From contig DASWCW010000100.1 of assembly GCA_036395835.1 (NCBI GenBank), forward strand, positions 1 through 31,119: a stretch of DNA of 31,119 bases, written 5' to 3'. The notes beneath the pieces are model-generated. The model saw only the letters and a list, made by a program, of their open reading frames with translations, had not been told where the DNA came from and ran no database searches. This document shows positions 31,008 to 31,119 of this stretch, one piece after another. The stretch is from AP-16 sp036395835 (GTDB taxonomy: Bacteria > Pseudomonadota > Alphaproteobacteria > Rhizobiales > Xanthobacteraceae). Within the stretch, counting starts at the first letter, position 1; the number at the start of each line of letters is the position of its first letter. The position numbers and the translations under genes are program-made.

Positions 31008-31119
31008 GCGCAATCACCTCGGCAAGCGAGCGTTGCGCAGAGCTTGGACGGCTGGCGTCTGACGGGGAGCCTGCATTTCCCCGATGCGCAAAGCTATCGA
31101 AGCTAACCGCCCCGCGCAA

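Noticed and set aside
1..31119. tRNA genes, rRNA genes or CRISPR arrays
   Set aside because: I looked for T-loop sequences, acceptor stems and regularly spaced repeats and found none that hold up.

Overview
The window is high-GC DNA whose genes look alphaproteobacterial, most likely from the Hyphomicrobiales (Bradyrhizobium/Xanthobacteraceae-like). The evidence is protein-level: a DUF1236-like Gly-rich exported protein, a ChrC-type superoxide dismutase beside ChrA, an ECF sigma factor with a conserved Phe-rich/RC tail, DUF2231 proteins and a benzoate-CoA ligase. I saw no tRNA, rRNA, CRISPR array, intact insertion sequence or phage gene. The assignment rests on recognised families, not on a database search.

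Layout. 1-1044 is mostly non-coding and holds a truncated FAD amine-oxidase fragment. 1045-2502 has convergent genes for an HNH protein and a DUF938 methyltransferase. 2704-4172 holds a small membrane protein, an intergenic region with two identical-architecture palindromes, and a Gly-rich exported protein with a strong terminator. 4190-8043 (minus) is a compact operon: DUF2231 membrane protein, GH15 glycoside hydrolase, membrane protein, SDR oxidoreductase. 8479-15004 (minus) has a membrane acyltransferase, a benzoate-CoA ligase broken by one in-frame TAG, an SbmA/BacA-type ABC transporter and an exported MetX-like hydrolase.

15324-18261 (plus) is a probable regulatory unit: a Crp/Fnr regulator flanked by two copies of TGTTAC-N4-GTAACA, then a di-heme cytochrome c and a second DUF2231 protein. 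18262-20704 (gnd and a methyltransferase, with AT-richer DNA between them) is bracketed by 51-bp near-identical direct repeats of the DUF2231 3' end. The downstream repeat is fused to a decayed piece of the cytochrome gene. 20980-23935 (plus) holds an exported alpha/beta hydrolase, an overlapping queE-queD pair for 7-deazaguanine synthesis, and an ECF sigma factor.

23981-31007 is one long minus-strand run: a frameshifted small exported protein, an ABC ATPase, a permease with a GldG-like extracytoplasmic domain, an exported lectin-like protein, ChrA, a six-cysteine small exported protein, a ChrC-like superoxide dismutase and an MFS transporter. The ATPase-permease-lectin cassette is translationally coupled and is the best candidate for an undescribed system. 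The ChrA-SOD-MFS part looks like a chromate/oxidative-stress determinant lacking chrB.
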